Source: TMED14 sp038145075 (GTDB lineage Bacteria > Bacteroidota > Bacteroidia > Flavobacteriales > Schleiferiaceae). From it: DNA of 29,467 nt. The notes beneath the pieces are model-generated. The model was not told where the DNA came from, did not search any database, and worked only from the letters and a program-made list of their open reading frames with translations. This document shows positions 1 through 8,040 of this stretch, one piece after another (within the stretch, counting starts at the first letter, position 1; every line of letters begins with the position of its first letter). The translations under genes were made by a program, and so were the position numbers. The DNA lies in the NCBI GenBank assembly GCA_038145075.1, contig JAYQOY010000016.1:1-29467 (forward strand), read 5' to 3'.

Positions 1-1
1 C

Positions 2-1180
2 TTCGGGGCAGAGGGCTATGGCCGGTTTGAGTTGGGCTTCACCTTCTTGAGTCTCCTCGCGGTCGTGGCCAAATGGGGGTTTGACGGCGTCTTGCTGCGC
101 GAACTTCCCGTGCAATCCCCCGAATCCAACAAGGCCCTCACGCGCGGGGTCCTCTACTTTTCAGGTGGTTTTGCCGCGCTGCTCATGCTGCTGCTCTTTG
201 GCCTTCGCACGCTACTCGCCGATTTTTTCAAGGAGCCTCAGTTGGCGGACGACCTTCAATGGATGGCCCTAGCCCTGGTGCCCTGGACCCTCTTCCAAGT
301 TTGGGCGGAACACCTCCGCGCCCGTGAGCGCTGGGTCGGCTACGGCCTCCTGCAATCCAGCGTGCTTTTGGGGGCAACCGCCGTCTTCATCGCCCTCGGC
401 CCTGAAAGCCCCGCGGACAGCCCCTCCCTGTATGTTTGTGCCGTGGTCTCGGCCGCCCTGCTTTTTTGGCTGCCCAGTTTTCTGCGTGGCGATCGCCGGG
501 TGTCCGGAGTTGTTTCCTTGCGCCAAAGCCTCGGCGCCCTGCGCCCCCTCCGAAACACGGCCACCTCCATGTTTCTCACCGGAACCCTCTTCATGGTCAT
601 GACCTGGTCGGACACGCTGATGGTGGGCTATTTTTTGGATGCCGAAAGCGTCGGACTCTACCGCGTGGCTTTTAAAATTGCGACCCTCATCACTTTTGCC
701 CAATTTGCCGTCAACGCCCAAATTGCCCCGCAAATCTCGGCGGCCTGGAAAGCCAAAGACCTCCAAGGCCTCCAAGCATCCGTGCACCGGGTCGCCTTGC
801 TGAATGCCGCCTTGGGCCTGCCTGCATTCATCGTACTCACGGGCTGGGGCGATTTCTTCCTCTCTTTTTTCTCTGAAAATTCCACCGAAATCCTCGCGCA
901 AACAGGCCTGCTCCGCATCCTTTGCATCGGCCAGATCGTCAACGCCCTCTGCGGCCCCGTGATGTACCTCCTCAACATGACGGGCCACGAATCTTCGGCA
1001 CGCAACACCATGACCCTGGCGGTCGTCGTCAATATCCTTGCGAATGCCGCATTGATTCCGACCCTAGGCCTGGAAGGCGCCGCATGGGCTACGACGCTCA
1101 CCATGTCGCTTTGGAACCTCTGGGCGCTGGTAGCGGTCTACCGTAAAACGGGCATACGAACCTTGCTTTTCTGGCGTTGA
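2..1180 (+). CDS. Wzx-like polysaccharide flippase (5' partial)
   Basis: The frame is open from base 2 with no start codon, so the N-terminus lies outside the window; about 392 residues remain. The protein is a chain of hydrophobic segments joined by short basic loops, as in lipid-linked oligosaccharide flippases of the MATE/MOP superfamily. The first visible residues (GAEGYGRFELGFTFL) match the 'G.YG.y....s.....l..lG.d' stretch found near the start of such proteins. The C-terminal part (LGLEGAAWATTLTMSLWN) matches the usual 'Gl.GAA.At..s...wn' motif of the polysaccharide biosynthesis C domain. It would flip undecaprenyl-linked repeat units across the inner membrane. The next gene begins one base after its stop codon. 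Its sulfotransferase, Wzz-like and ligase-like neighbours support a role in surface polysaccharide export. The family call is firm; the substrate is unknown. Confidence 0.85.
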   Translation, partial: FGAEGYGRFELGFTFLSLLAVVAKWGFDGVLLRELPVQSPESNKALTRGVLYFSGGFAALLMLLLFGLRTLLADFFKEPQLADDLQWMALALVPWTLFQVWAEHLRARERWVGYGLLQSSVLLGATAVFIALGPESPADSPSLYVCAVVSAALLFWLPSFLRGDRRVSGVVSLRQSLGALRPLRNTATSMFLTGTLFMVMTWSDTLMVGYFLDAESVGLYRVAFKIATLITFAQFAVNAQIAPQISAAWKAKDLQGLQASVHRVALLNAALGLPAFIVLTGWGDFFLSFFSENSTEILAQTGLLRILCIGQIVNALCGPVMYLLNMTGHESSARNTMTLAVVVNILANAALIPTLGLEGAAWATTLTMSLWNLWALVAVYRKTGIRTLLFWR

Positions 1181-1181
1181 A

Positions 1182-2111
1182 ATGAGCGTGTATCCCGATA
1201 TCGCACTCATTGGCGTCGCGAAAGGAGGCACCACGGCCCTCGCATCGTGGATGGAGGCGCATCCCGAGGTGGCTGTTTCCCGCATCAAGGAACCGAATTT
1301 CTTCAGCACCGACATTCGGCCCGAATCCTTTTCCAAGGCCTACCGCCGCATGAGCCCAGTACTGCCCCAGAGCTACTGGGCCCAAGATCCGCTGCCGTCC
1401 GAACACCAAGACTTTGTGCGCGACGCCGGCCGCTACGCCCGCCTCTTCGCCCACGCCCACCCCGGCCAAAAAACGCTAGACGCCTCCACGAGCTATTTCT
1501 TTTCCGCGGCGGCTCCGCAGGCCCTGTTCGCGGCAAACCCTCAAGCCCACGTGATCCTTCTTTTGCGCCACCCGGTCGAACGCGCCTTCTCGCACTACCG
1601 CATGGCCCGCAAGTACGGCATGGTCCAATCCGACTTTTTGAGCGCCTTAGCGGAAGATGCGGCGCAGCCCGCCGCCTGGGGCCAGTCTGAAAACTATGTA
1701 CACCTCAGCCGCTACGCTGAGGCCCTGCGCCGTTGGCAGGCTATTTGGCCCGCCGAGCAACTTCATATCTACCGCTACGAGGACTTTTTCGCGAACGAAC
1801 AGGCTTCATGGGCCCAGCTCTGCCGCGACTTGGGCCTTTCCGACCACCCGCTGCCGGCCCAAACCAAAGTATTTGAAGGCCAAGACCCCGCCTACCCAGG
1901 GCTTCAGCGCTTCCTGACGCAGCATCCCCTTGGCCGCGCCCTCAAAGTGCTGGTGCCTCGTGGTCTCAAGGGAGGCGCCAAAAAAGCTTTAGCTGCTAAG
2001 GAGGCGCTCGTGCTAAGCGACGCCGAACGAAGCGCGGCCTGGACCTATTTCCAAGCGGATGTCGCCGAATGTGAGACCCTGTTAAACCTACCGCTATCTT
2101 TGTGGCGGTAA
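1182..2111 (+). CDS. sulfotransferase domain protein (PAPS-dependent, heparan-sulfotransferase-like)
   Basis: A 309-residue cytosolic sulfotransferase. The 5'-phosphosulfate-binding loop is at residues 10-22 (IGVAKGGTTALAS, Lys14 in the catalytic-lysine position). It is followed by KEPNFFS (residues 36-42), the same context as the KEPHFF element of heparan and Nod-factor sulfotransferases. The 3'-phosphate-binding stretch is LLLRHPVERAFSHYR (residues 126-140, with Arg129 and Ser137). It should move sulfate from PAPS to a sugar hydroxyl or amine. Because it sits between a flippase and a chain-length regulator, an exopolysaccharide or O-antigen repeat unit is the likely acceptor, by inference. 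ATG 1182 lies one base after the flippase stop. The last codons overlap a perfect -7 box for the next gene. No PAPS synthesis genes are in view. Confidence 0.88.
   Translation: MSVYPDIALIGVAKGGTTALASWMEAHPEVAVSRIKEPNFFSTDIRPESFSKAYRRMSPVLPQSYWAQDPLPSEHQDFVRDAGRYARLFAHAHPGQKTLDASTSYFFSAAAPQALFAANPQAHVILLLRHPVERAFSHYRMARKYGMVQSDFLSALAEDAAQPAAWGQSENYVHLSRYAEALRRWQAIWPAEQLHIYRYEDFFANEQASWAQLCRDLGLSDHPLPAQTKVFEGQDPAYPGLQRFLTQHPLGRALKVLVPRGLKGGAKKALAAKEALVLSDAERSAAWTYFQADVAECETLLNLPLSLWR
2095..2102 (+). promoter_or_regulatory. Bacteroidota -7 box for wzz-like gene
   Basis: TATCTTTG is an exact match to the Bacteroidota -7 consensus TAnnTTTG. It lies inside the last codons of the sulfotransferase gene, 23 bases before ATG 2126. 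No clear -33 TTTG is seen at the expected spacing. The same box at nearly the same distance precedes efp and the proline dehydrogenase gene in this window, which supports a real promoter. Confidence 0.5.
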
Positions 2112-2125
2112 GAACCCCCCGATCT

Positions 2126-3136
2126 ATGGACGCCCAATCGCAAACGCTTCTTCACTTCTTGTACCAATGGCGCAAGCCCTTGCTCGTTGCTCCCGTGGTA
2201 GCGGCGGTGGTCGCCGCCGTGGCATCGATGCCGATTTTCATTGAGCCCTTGTACGAGTCTGTGGTCACCGTCTTCCCTGCGACGACCAACTCGCCCTCCA
2301 AGGCCTTGTTGCCGCAGAACACCTACCAGGACGAGGACTTTTTGGAGTTTGGCGCGGAAGAACAGGCCGAACAGCTGATTCAGATTTTGAATTCGGACGC
2401 CATCTTTGATACGATTGTCGATCAATTCGGGCTGATTGAACACTACGATTTGGATACGACGTCCAAAACGCTTCGGACCGATTTGTGGGAAGAATTTTCG
2501 GACAAGATTAGCTTCCAGCGCACGCAGTTTATGTCGGTGGAAATCAAAGTCCTTGACACCGATCCCCAAATGGCTGCGGACATCGCCAATGCCATCACGG
2601 ACCTGCTGGACCGCGCGAAAAGCCGCATCCAACGCAGCCGCGCCCAAGTGGGTCTAAAAATTGTCCAGCGCGAGTACGATAAGACGCGCGAAGACATGCG
2701 CAACATGGAGGACGAAATCAAGAGCCTACGTCGCAAAGGCGTTCACGAATACGAAGGCCAATCCATGGTCGTCAGCGACCAGCTCGCCACCGCCATTGCG
2801 GAAGGACGCAAGCCCGCCGCCATCCAAGAATTGCGCAACACCCTCGACACCTTGGCCAAATACGGCGGCCGCTACGTATCCCTGCGCGACGAACTGCGCC
2901 TGCGCAAAGAAGAAGAGGTCAAGCTTCGCACCAAGTTGGATCAAGTGCGTGTGGATGCCCAAGTGGTCCTCCCCGCCACCCAACGCGTGAATGCCGCCCG
3001 TCCTGCCGACAAAAAGAAGTACCCCATCCGCTGGCTAATTTGCGCGGTGAGCGGTCTGGCAGCCTTTGTCAGTACGTTGTTGGCCATCTTGCTCTACAAC
3101 ACATGGAAGGACCTGCGCAGCCAACTTCCTTCTTAA
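2126..3136 (+). CDS. Wzz-like polysaccharide chain-length determinant
   Basis: A 336-residue inner-membrane protein with the Wzz architecture: a short cytosolic N-terminus, a transmembrane helix at about residues 18-38, a long periplasmic region predicted to be coiled coil (roughly residues 160-275, rich in Glu/Lys/Arg), and a C-terminal helix at about residues 302-325 ending in a short basic tail. The periplasmic start ('EPLYESVVTVFPA') fits the usual 'y.a...v.p' strand of Wzz domains. It lacks a kinase domain, so it resembles the Wzz/PCP-1 type rather than a tyrosine autokinase. I chose ATG 2126 over GTG 2102 because the ATG begins a normal Wzz N-terminus and leaves a proper leader after the -7 box at 2095. 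The gene overlaps the next one by 34 bases. Confidence 0.82.
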   Translation: MDAQSQTLLHFLYQWRKPLLVAPVVAAVVAAVASMPIFIEPLYESVVTVFPATTNSPSKALLPQNTYQDEDFLEFGAEEQAEQLIQILNSDAIFDTIVDQFGLIEHYDLDTTSKTLRTDLWEEFSDKISFQRTQFMSVEIKVLDTDPQMAADIANAITDLLDRAKSRIQRSRAQVGLKIVQREYDKTREDMRNMEDEIKSLRRKGVHEYEGQSMVVSDQLATAIAEGRKPAAIQELRNTLDTLAKYGGRYVSLRDELRLRKEEEVKLRTKLDQVRVDAQVVLPATQRVNAARPADKKKYPIRWLICAVSGLAAFVSTLLAILLYNTWKDLRSQLPS

Positions 3137-4542
3137 GCGGCCGAAACGCCTACCTCGCCCTCGCGCTCTTAGTAGCCGTGACGGGCCTCTCCGTCGCGAC
3201 CGAAACCTACCTCGTCGCCGCTGTCCCCTTCGCCATCCTGATGGTGGCCTGGACCTTCTATTCGTTGGACTCGCTTCTGCTGTTTTTGGTGGCTGTAACA
3301 CCGCTGTCGATTACGTTAAAGGATTCGGGCTTTAATGTTGGCTTGAGCTTACCGGCCGAACCTATTCTCGCTGGCATCACCTTCTTCCTGCTGTTGCGCT
3401 TTCTGCAAAGTGGGCGCCTGCCCTGGAAAGCCTTAGCGCATCCTGTGGGTATCGCTATTCTGCTTCAGCTGGGCTGGATGGGCGTGACCATTTTGACGTC
3501 CGAAATGCCGCTCGTCTCCTTCAAGGCCTGGATTTCCCGCATTTGGTTCATCGTCCCCCTCTTTTTTGCCATGCTCCAAGTCTTTGAGAAGCCCCGAGCG
3601 CGCGACTGGTTCTTCCCTTTGTACTCCTTTTCCTTGGCAGCTGCGTCCTTGTACACGCTATACATTCACAGCCAATACGGCTTTTCCAAAGAGACTTCCA
3701 CCTGGGTGAGTTATCCGTTTTACAAGGAACACACCGTGTATGGAATGGCATTGGCCTTTGTCTATCCCTTTGCAGTATACCGAATGCTGCGCGACCAAAA
3801 CCTCCTCTCGCGCTTCATCTACATCGGTCTTTGGGGGGTGCTCACGGCGGCCCTCATCCTCTCCTACACGCGCGCCGCTTGGTTGAGCGTCATCGCGGCG
3901 GGGGGCGTGTACGCCTTGATTCGCTTAAAAATCTCTTTGCGCCTGTTTTTGGGCGGAATGGTGCTGGTTTTGGGCGGGCTTTGGGCGACCCAAGATCAAT
4001 GGATGCGCATTTTTACCAAGAACGATACGGTTTCCTCCGACAATTTTTCCGAACACGTCCAATCCGTCTCCAACGTTTCGACCGATGCCTCCAACTTGGA
4101 GCGCATCAACCGGTGGATGTCGGCCTTGCGGATGTTTGAGGCGCGCCCGCACACAGGGTGGGGGGCAGGGACCTATCAATTCCAGTATGCGCCGTTTCAG
4201 CATTCGGCCGAAATGACCATCATTTCCACCAACGAGGGCAACATGGGCAATGCCCACAGCGAATACATTGGCCCGCTGGCCGAACAAGGCTGGCCCGGCT
4301 TGCTCTTTGTGGTCGTGCTGCTCTGGGCGCTGTTCCGAACCGGTTTCCGCGTCGTGCATGCCCTGCCCGATGGTCAAGACCGCTCTCTGGCCTTGATGGC
4401 CTTGCTGGGGCTCGTTACCTACTTTGTGCACGGCGTGCTCAACAACTTCCTGGATATGGACAAAGCGGCCGTTTTGGTCTGGGGTTCGGCAGCGCTTTTA
4501 GTCTATCTCGATCTTGGCGTAAAGGAAAAATCGCCTCAATGA
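3103..4542 (+). CDS. O-antigen ligase/polymerase-like membrane protein (Wzy_C family)
   Basis: About 479 residues with ten or more hydrophobic helices and one large periplasmic loop (roughly residues 300-395). That loop ends in GNAHSEYIGPLAEQGWPGLL; His385 sits in the 'N.H..y......G..G' motif that marks O-antigen ligase (WaaL) and related polymerases of the Wzy_C superfamily. It should join or polymerise lipid-linked sugar repeats on the periplasmic face. Ligase and polymerase cannot be told apart from sequence alone; with flippase and Wzz alongside, either fits. I chose ATG 3103 because earlier in-frame starts would extend deep into the wzz-like gene and add a polar, atypical N-terminus. The overlap with the upstream gene (3103-3136) suggests translational coupling. 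It closes this gene cluster. Confidence 0.83.
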   Translation: MEGPAQPTSFLSGRNAYLALALLVAVTGLSVATETYLVAAVPFAILMVAWTFYSLDSLLLFLVAVTPLSITLKDSGFNVGLSLPAEPILAGITFFLLLRFLQSGRLPWKALAHPVGIAILLQLGWMGVTILTSEMPLVSFKAWISRIWFIVPLFFAMLQVFEKPRARDWFFPLYSFSLAAASLYTLYIHSQYGFSKETSTWVSYPFYKEHTVYGMALAFVYPFAVYRMLRDQNLLSRFIYIGLWGVLTAALILSYTRAAWLSVIAAGGVYALIRLKISLRLFLGGMVLVLGGLWATQDQWMRIFTKNDTVSSDNFSEHVQSVSNVSTDASNLERINRWMSALRMFEARPHTGWGAGTYQFQYAPFQHSAEMTIISTNEGNMGNAHSEYIGPLAEQGWPGLLFVVVLLWALFRTGFRVVHALPDGQDRSLALMALLGLVTYFVHGVLNNFLDMDKAAVLVWGSAALLVYLDLGVKEKSPQ

Positions 4543-4727
4543 CGATTTAAGTAAGCATGCGTGCTGCATAAAAGTGTAGATTTTACGCTTAGTTTCTTTT
4601 CGCTCAAAAAAAGGGCAGGCTTGACTAATTATTTTCGCATTCTCAATGAGAATAAGGGTTACAGGTGTATGGTAAAAGGATTTTTACGTTAACTTAGGAC
4701 CTGTTTAACATTCAAATAACACCTTAA
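4543..4727. promoter_or_regulatory. AT-rich leader/promoter region before first susC
   Basis: This 185-base stretch separates the polysaccharide genes from the first SusC gene and is much richer in A+T than its surroundings. It holds near-matches to the -7 box, TAGATTTT (4577-4584) and TATTTTCG (4630-4637), each one mismatch from TAnnTTTG, and a 15-base palindrome at 4639-4653. I see no convincing terminator for the upstream cluster. The promoter must lie here, but I cannot fix the transcription start. Confidence 0.45.
4639..4653. promoter_or_regulatory. perfect palindrome, possible operator (Fur-box-like)
   Basis: ATTCTCAATGAGAAT is two perfect 7-base arms around one central A, placed 74 bases before the SusC start and just downstream of a weak -7 candidate. 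The half-site TGAGAAT resembles the core of Fur boxes, though the arms are in inverted order relative to the classic E. coli consensus. It could be a repressor site. Which protein binds it is not shown by the sequence. Confidence 0.35.
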
Positions 4728-7700
4728 ATGAAACGCAGAGCAAATCTCTTTGCCCTTGCTGTGGCTTCATTCCTGTCTATTTCTGCCTTTGCGCAGAATG
4801 TGACAGGCGTGGTTAAAGACGCATCAAGTGGTGAGCCTCTACCTTCCGTATCCGTGAAGGTCAAAGGCACAGACAATGCGGCGATCACCAACTTTGACGG
4901 AGCCTACTCCATCAAGGCGGGTAATGGCGCTGTATTGGTGTTCTCTTCCATGGGTTACAACACCCAGGAAGCTTCTGTATCGGGCAGCACCTTGAACGTG
5001 TCGCTTGCAGTCTCAACCAACAAATTGGATGAGGTTGTTGTGACCGCTTTGGGTATTTCTCGTGAGAAGAAATCCGTTGGTTACGCCATCCAAGAGGTTG
5101 GTGGAACCGAAGTAAACAAAGTGAAGGATGCTAACTTCATGAGCTCCCTCTCAGGTAAAGTAGCTGGTGTGAACATTCGCCAGTCTGGTACCATGGGTGG
5201 TTCAGCAAACGTAGTTATCCGTGGTTACAAGTCTTTGACTGGTAACAACCAAGCTTTGTTTGTCGTAGATGGTATCCCCATCTCAAACCAAATCACCAAC
5301 ACCGGCAACCAGCAGACGGGTCGTGGTGGCTATGACTACGGTAACGCGGCCATGGACATCAACCCCGAAGACATCGAGAAGGTGTCTGTACTGAAGGGTG
5401 CAGCTGCAACGGCGCTTTACGGTGCCCGCGCTGCAAACGGCGTTATCCTGATCACCACCAAGAAAGGTACTAAGCGCAACGGCTTGGGCGTTTCTGTAAC
5501 GAGCGGTTACACCGTTGGTTCTGTAAACCCTGACAGCTACGTTCGCTACCAGAACCAATACGGTGAGGGTTACGGTCAGTACTACGGTCCAGACACCATC
5601 GCTGGTTACCCCACCAACGGTTACATGGTAGCCTATGACGTGGACGGCGACGGTATCGACGATCCTTGTACGCCTACCACGGAAGATGCTTCTTTCGGTT
5701 TGGCTTTTGACCCCAACTTCATGGTGTATACGTGGGAGTCTTTGTACCCCGAGTTGTCTACCTACGGCGAGAAGAGCCCACACGTTGCAGGTGCTAACAA
5801 TCCTTTGTACTTCTTCGAGCAGTCTGCTACGATGAACAATTCTGTAGCGATTGACGGCGGCAATGACAACGGTTCTTTCCGTTTGAGCGCTACGCAGTTC
5901 TCTACCAAGGGTATTGTTCCTGGTTCTAGCTTGAAGCGTAACAACTTCAGCTTCACCGGTTCTTTGAAGGCTAGCGATAAGTTGACCGTTTCTACAACGG
6001 CTCAATTCATCCAGCAGGCTGGCCGCGGTCGCTACGGCACGGGCTACGATTCACGCAACCCCAACCAGTCGTTCCGTCAGTGGTTCAACGTAGGTGTGGA
6101 TATGGCGAAGCAAAAAGAAGCGTACGAGTTGACCGGCAAAAACATCACCTGGAACCCCTTCGGTTACGGGTATGGTGCAGACGCTACAACGCCTATCTAC
6201 TTCGACAACCCCTACTTCTCTGTATTGGAGAACTACCAGACCGATCAACGTAACCGTTTGATCGGCAACATGATGGCCAACTACAAGATCAACGATTGGT
6301 TGGACTTCATGGGTCGTGCCTCTGTAGATACCTACTCTGAATTGCAGGAAGAGCGCACCGCTGTGGGTTCTGTAGAGATCCCTGGCTACACGCGCCGCAA
6401 CCGCAATGTAACAGAGACCAACATCGACTTGATCTTGACCGCCAACAAGGTGTTCGGTTCTAACGATGAGTTCTCGTTCAACGGTCGTTTGGGTTCTAAC
6501 ATCCGCCGCAATACGGTTGAGGCTATTTCGGCATCCACAAACGGTGGTTTGGTTGTTCCTGGCGTTTATGCTTTGAGCAACTCAGTGAACACCCCCAACG
6601 CTCCTGGTGAGACTGCCTATCAGATCGGTGTTAACGGTTTGTTTGCTGCTGCCTCTTTGGGCTACAAGAACTACTTGTATGTGGATTTGACGGGCCGTCA
6701 AGACGTTTCGTCTACGTTGCCTGCAGCGAACAATACGTTCTTCTACCCATCCGCTACTATGAGTTTGGTATTCTCTGAGTTGATCGATGTTGATGCTATC
6801 AGCTTTGGTAAGCTCCGCGTGAACTACGCAGAAGTAGGTGCGGACGCTCCGGCTCAAGCATTGGCGGATGCCTACAACATGGGTACTGCTTTCGGTAGTA
6901 CCTCTTTGGCTTCAGCACCTAGCACCTCTAACAACGCTAACCTTCTTCCTGAGAGCACCGTTTCAACGGAAGCTGGCTTGGAGATGATGTTCTTCAACAA
7001 CCGCGTTGGCTTTGATGTGTCTGTGTACGACCAAACGTCGTTCAACCAAATCATGCCTGCCAAGGTTTCCTCTACCTCGGGTACGATCTACAAGTATGTG
7101 AATGCGGGTGAGATCAACAACAAGGGTATCGAGTTGAGCTTGAGCGCTACGCCCATTCAGGCGGGTGACTTTGAGTGGAACACCAATTTGAACTGGACTA
7201 AGAACAAGAACATGGTAGTTTCTCTTTTTGAGGGTGCTGAGAACTTGCAATTGGCGAGCGTTCAAGGTGGTGTAACCATTGAAGCGCGTCCTGGTCAAGC
7301 CTACGGTGTCATCTACGGTACCACGCACGTGCGTGATGCCGAAGGTCGCCCTGTGGTATATGACATGCCTGCGCAATACGGTGGCGTTCGCTACTTGGTA
7401 GGTGCCAAGGATGTTATCGGTAACATCAACCCCGACTGGTACGCTGGTTGGAACAACGCATTCCGCTACAAGAACTGGACGGCTTCTGTCCTCTTGGATA
7501 TGCAGATGGGTGGTAACTTCTTCTCTTTGGATACCTACTACGGTTATGCAACGGGTATCTACGATCTTTCAGCTGGCACCAACGACTTGGGCAACCCTGT
7601 TCGTGACTTGGCAATCGATGGCGGTGGTTACAAGTTGACCAACGTAGCGTACTGGGACGGCAGCACCGTGGACGGTGATGGCAATCCTTCTGGCTTCGTA

Positions 7701-8027
7701 ACGGGCGACTACTACGCGGATATGCACTACTACGGTAACGCTTTGGGTTACGCTCGTAACGCACGTGAGTACCACGTATGGGATGCATCGTTCATCAAGC
7801 TCCGCGAGGTGGCTTTGAACTACTCTGTACCTACCAGCTACTTGGGCTCTACGGGCATCAAGGGCTTGGATGTGGCTTTGACCGGCCGCAACTTGGCAAT
7901 CTTGTGGAAGAACAACCCTTACTCAGATCCTGAGGCAGGTTTGTCTGCTGGTAACGTACAAGGCTACCAGTCTGGTGCTTACCCCGCAGTTCGCGAAGTA
8001 GGTGTTAACGTGAAATTGAAATTCTAA
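4728..8027 (+). CDS. SusC/RagA-family TonB-dependent outer-membrane receptor (first of two)
   Basis: A 1099-residue outer-membrane importer. It has a signal peptide (residues 1-22, cut near AFA|Q) and a carboxypeptidase-regulatory-like beta-sandwich (about 24-100). A TonB-box-like DEVVVTA follows at 101-107. The plug carries SusC signatures: VIRGYKSL (163-170), DGIP (181-184) and VLKGAAATALYG (221-232). A long 22-strand barrel region ends in KLKF with a terminal Phe. SusC proteins pair with a SusD lipoprotein lid and import ligands using TonB energy. The SusD partner begins 13 bases downstream. An acidic DVDGDGIDD loop near residues 304-312 looks like a calcium site. Codon choice (GGT, TCT, GCT, TTG) differs from the GC-rich flanking genes and suggests strong expression. 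No carbohydrate-active enzyme is nearby, so the ligand is open. Confidence 0.95.
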   Translation: MKRRANLFALAVASFLSISAFAQNVTGVVKDASSGEPLPSVSVKVKGTDNAAITNFDGAYSIKAGNGAVLVFSSMGYNTQEASVSGSTLNVSLAVSTNKLDEVVVTALGISREKKSVGYAIQEVGGTEVNKVKDANFMSSLSGKVAGVNIRQSGTMGGSANVVIRGYKSLTGNNQALFVVDGIPISNQITNTGNQQTGRGGYDYGNAAMDINPEDIEKVSVLKGAAATALYGARAANGVILITTKKGTKRNGLGVSVTSGYTVGSVNPDSYVRYQNQYGEGYGQYYGPDTIAGYPTNGYMVAYDVDGDGIDDPCTPTTEDASFGLAFDPNFMVYTWESLYPELSTYGEKSPHVAGANNPLYFFEQSATMNNSVAIDGGNDNGSFRLSATQFSTKGIVPGSSLKRNNFSFTGSLKASDKLTVSTTAQFIQQAGRGRYGTGYDSRNPNQSFRQWFNVGVDMAKQKEAYELTGKNITWNPFGYGYGADATTPIYFDNPYFSVLENYQTDQRNRLIGNMMANYKINDWLDFMGRASVDTYSELQEERTAVGSVEIPGYTRRNRNVTETNIDLILTANKVFGSNDEFSFNGRLGSNIRRNTVEAISASTNGGLVVPGVYALSNSVNTPNAPGETAYQIGVNGLFAAASLGYKNYLYVDLTGRQDVSSTLPAANNTFFYPSATMSLVFSELIDVDAISFGKLRVNYAEVGADAPAQALADAYNMGTAFGSTSLASAPSTSNNANLLPESTVSTEAGLEMMFFNNRVGFDVSVYDQTSFNQIMPAKVSSTSGTIYKYVNAGEINNKGIELSLSATPIQAGDFEWNTNLNWTKNKNMVVSLFEGAENLQLASVQGGVTIEARPGQAYGVIYGTTHVRDAEGRPVVYDMPAQYGGVRYLVGAKDVIGNINPDWYAGWNNAFRYKNWTASVLLDMQMGGNFFSLDTYYGYATGIYDLSAGTNDLGNPVRDLAIDGGGYKLTNVAYWDGSTVDGDGNPSGFVTGDYYADMHYYGNALGYARNAREYHVWDASFIKLREVALNYSVPTSYLGSTGIKGLDVALTGRNLAILWKNNPYSDPEAGLSAGNVQGYQSGAYPAVREVGVNVKLKF

Positions 8028-8040
8028 TACCTAAGAAGCG

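Noticed and set aside
269..988. Long minus-strand frame (239 codons) opposite the flippase
   Set aside because: It is the antisense shadow of a GC-rich gene: no family resemblance, highly charged composition, and the plus-strand protein is clearly real.
4551..4575. Possible terminator after the O-antigen ligase-like gene
   Set aside because: Only a 4-base AGCA/TGCT stem and no T run; not enough to call.
5283..6005. Long minus-strand frame (240 codons) opposite the first susC
   Set aside because: Results from the strong codon bias of the sense strand; Arg/Val-rich with no recognisable domain.
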